DNA from: JBOFDK01 sp051650305
GTDB taxonomy: Bacteria > Bacillota > Clostridia > Lachnospirales > Cellulosilyticaceae
NCBI GenBank assembly: GCA_051650305.1
Contig: JBOFIT010000056.1
Span: 1-16,092 of the forward strand
DNA length: 16,092 nucleotides
Reading direction: 5' to 3'
Shown: piece after piece, positions 15,227 through 16,092 of the stretch
Layout of the letters: the number at the start of each line of letters is the position of its first letter
Position numbering within the stretch: the stretch's first letter is position 1
Program-made: the position numbers and the translations under genes
The notes under the pieces: model-generated
What the model was told of the DNA's origin: nothing
Seen by the model: only the letters and a program-made list of their open reading frames with translations
The model's database searches: none

Positions 15227-16092
15227 ATGAAAATTGAAAAAAATAACAAGTATTTCACCATTGCAGCATACACTGTGGCAACGGTAGTCGTTATTATGGT
15301 ATTAGCTTTCATGCTTTTACGTATTCAAGTCATAGGGGGGTATTTAGTAAACATTATTAAAAAAGTATTTACACTTTTTGCGCCACTTTTATTTGGGTTT
15401 ATTATAGCTTATTTAATGGACCCTTTAGTGGCGTTCTACGATAAAAGATGTGGGAAGTTACCTACATGGCATCAAAAGAAAAAGGTAGGGGGAGCTACTG
15501 AAGAAGTTGGCAATACGCGTGTATTGCCGACCTTATTAGCTTTCCTTACCTTTATTGCGTTTTTGGGCCTTATTATTTTAATTGTAGTGATTAATGTAAG
15601 AGATGTGATGGGGGTTTTACAGCACACAGCAATGAATGAAACCTTAGAAAATTATGTGGCTGCATTTCATAATCTCTTGAGAAATGTAGATGAGATGGCC
15701 AATGATATACCTTTTGTGCAAGGGCACATAGAAGTTATAGGCAAAATATACGGCTTTATCGAGCAGTTCATTGACCAAATGTCATTAAAAGTAGTGGCTT
15801 TATTAAAGGGCATAGGTGGTCAGCTCATTAGTATAGGATTAGGGGTGGTCATTGCTTTTTACTTGTTACAAGACAAGAAAAAGTTACTCATTATATGGCA
15901 GCGTTTACTTTTATTATTCGTCCCTCAGTCTATTCGCAATGAAGTGATGGATATAGGGAGAGATATTGACTATGTCTTTTCAGGCTATATTAGAGGGCAA
16001 CTTATAGATGCTGTCATTATGGGAACGTTAATAAGCATTGCTTTGACGTGCATTGGTATAGACTTTGCCATTATTATCGGAATTATATCAGG
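15227..16092 (+). CDS. AI-2E family transporter (3'-truncated by window)
   Basis: The reading frame begins at ATG 15227, preceded by GGGAG six bases upstream, and stays open to the window end: 288 codons, with the remainder cut off. Hydrophobic segments at residues about 11-31, 44-64, 99-123, 198-214 and 262 onward, a soluble loop about 125-195 between the third and fourth, and the motif FSGYIRGQLIDAVIMG at 251-266 are characteristic of the AI-2E/PerM/YtvI family of polytopic inner-membrane proteins. Members include the putative AI-2 exporter TqsA and Na+/H+ antiporters; substrate cannot be told from sequence. An inserted lysine-rich cytoplasmic stretch (about 72-95) precedes segment three. 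It lies 22 bases after pepD, probably in the same transcript. Its start is not present in ordinary long-ORF listings because no stop is seen. Confidence 0.92.
   Translation, partial: MKIEKNNKYFTIAAYTVATVVVIMVLAFMLLRIQVIGGYLVNIIKKVFTLFAPLLFGFIIAYLMDPLVAFYDKRCGKLPTWHQKKKVGGATEEVGNTRVLPTLLAFLTFIAFLGLIILIVVINVRDVMGVLQHTAMNETLENYVAAFHNLLRNVDEMANDIPFVQGHIEVIGKIYGFIEQFIDQMSLKVVALLKGIGGQLISIGLGVVIAFYLLQDKKKLLIIWQRLLLLFVPQSIRNEVMDIGRDIDYVFSGYIRGQLIDAVIMGTLISIALTCIGIDFAIIIGIIS

Noticed and set aside
15227..16092. Quorum-sensing autoinducer-2 export as the transporter's role
   Set aside because: The family name covers many substrates and no luxS or lsr gene is visible, so the substrate is left open.

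Overview
The window is AT-rich, densely packed bacterial chromosome with every gene on the + strand. The order pgpH-ybeY-cdd-era-yqzL-recO is the classic Firmicutes arrangement. Strong AAGGAGG-type ribosome binding sites, a PolA with a decayed 3'-5' exonuclease, and a long FtsA-like protein next to an ACT/PFL gene pair point to an anaerobe of class Clostridia. A Lachnospirales/Cellulosilyticum-like organism is my guess and is not proven. I see no IS element, phage gene, CRISPR array, tRNA or rRNA, and no stretch over 300 bases lacks a gene.

Region 1 (1-3127): the 3' part of the c-di-AMP phosphodiesterase gene pgpH, followed with almost no gaps by ybeY (rRNA maturation endonuclease), cdd (cytidine deaminase) and era (ribosome-assembly GTPase). 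The dgkA gene often found between ybeY and cdd is missing. Region 2 (3128-9078): a 96-base spacer, the small gene yqzL (52 aa), recO overlapping it by 4 bases, polA, coaE, and a lipoprotein of the peptide-binding family 5. A strong 17-bp hairpin terminator at 9031-9078 closes this block.

Region 3 (9079 to the end): a new transcription unit begins after the terminator. It holds a GalT-like nucleotidylyltransferase relative, translationally coupled by ATGA to an unusual FtsA-like actin-fold ATPase. Next come an ACT-domain protein and a PFL/DUF711 protein (UPF0237/UPF0210 pair), a PepD-type M20 dipeptidase, and the 5' part of an AI-2E family membrane transporter that runs off the window.

Most of the window is housekeeping: RNA and ribosome maturation, pyrimidine salvage, DNA repair and CoA synthesis. 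The least explained part is 9130-13719. The FtsA-like protein there lacks the usual short membrane-anchoring tail and instead carries about 290 residues that look like three tandem small beta-grasp-like modules. It sits with a GalT-like protein and two families of unknown function. I did not find a clear new defence or mobile system.
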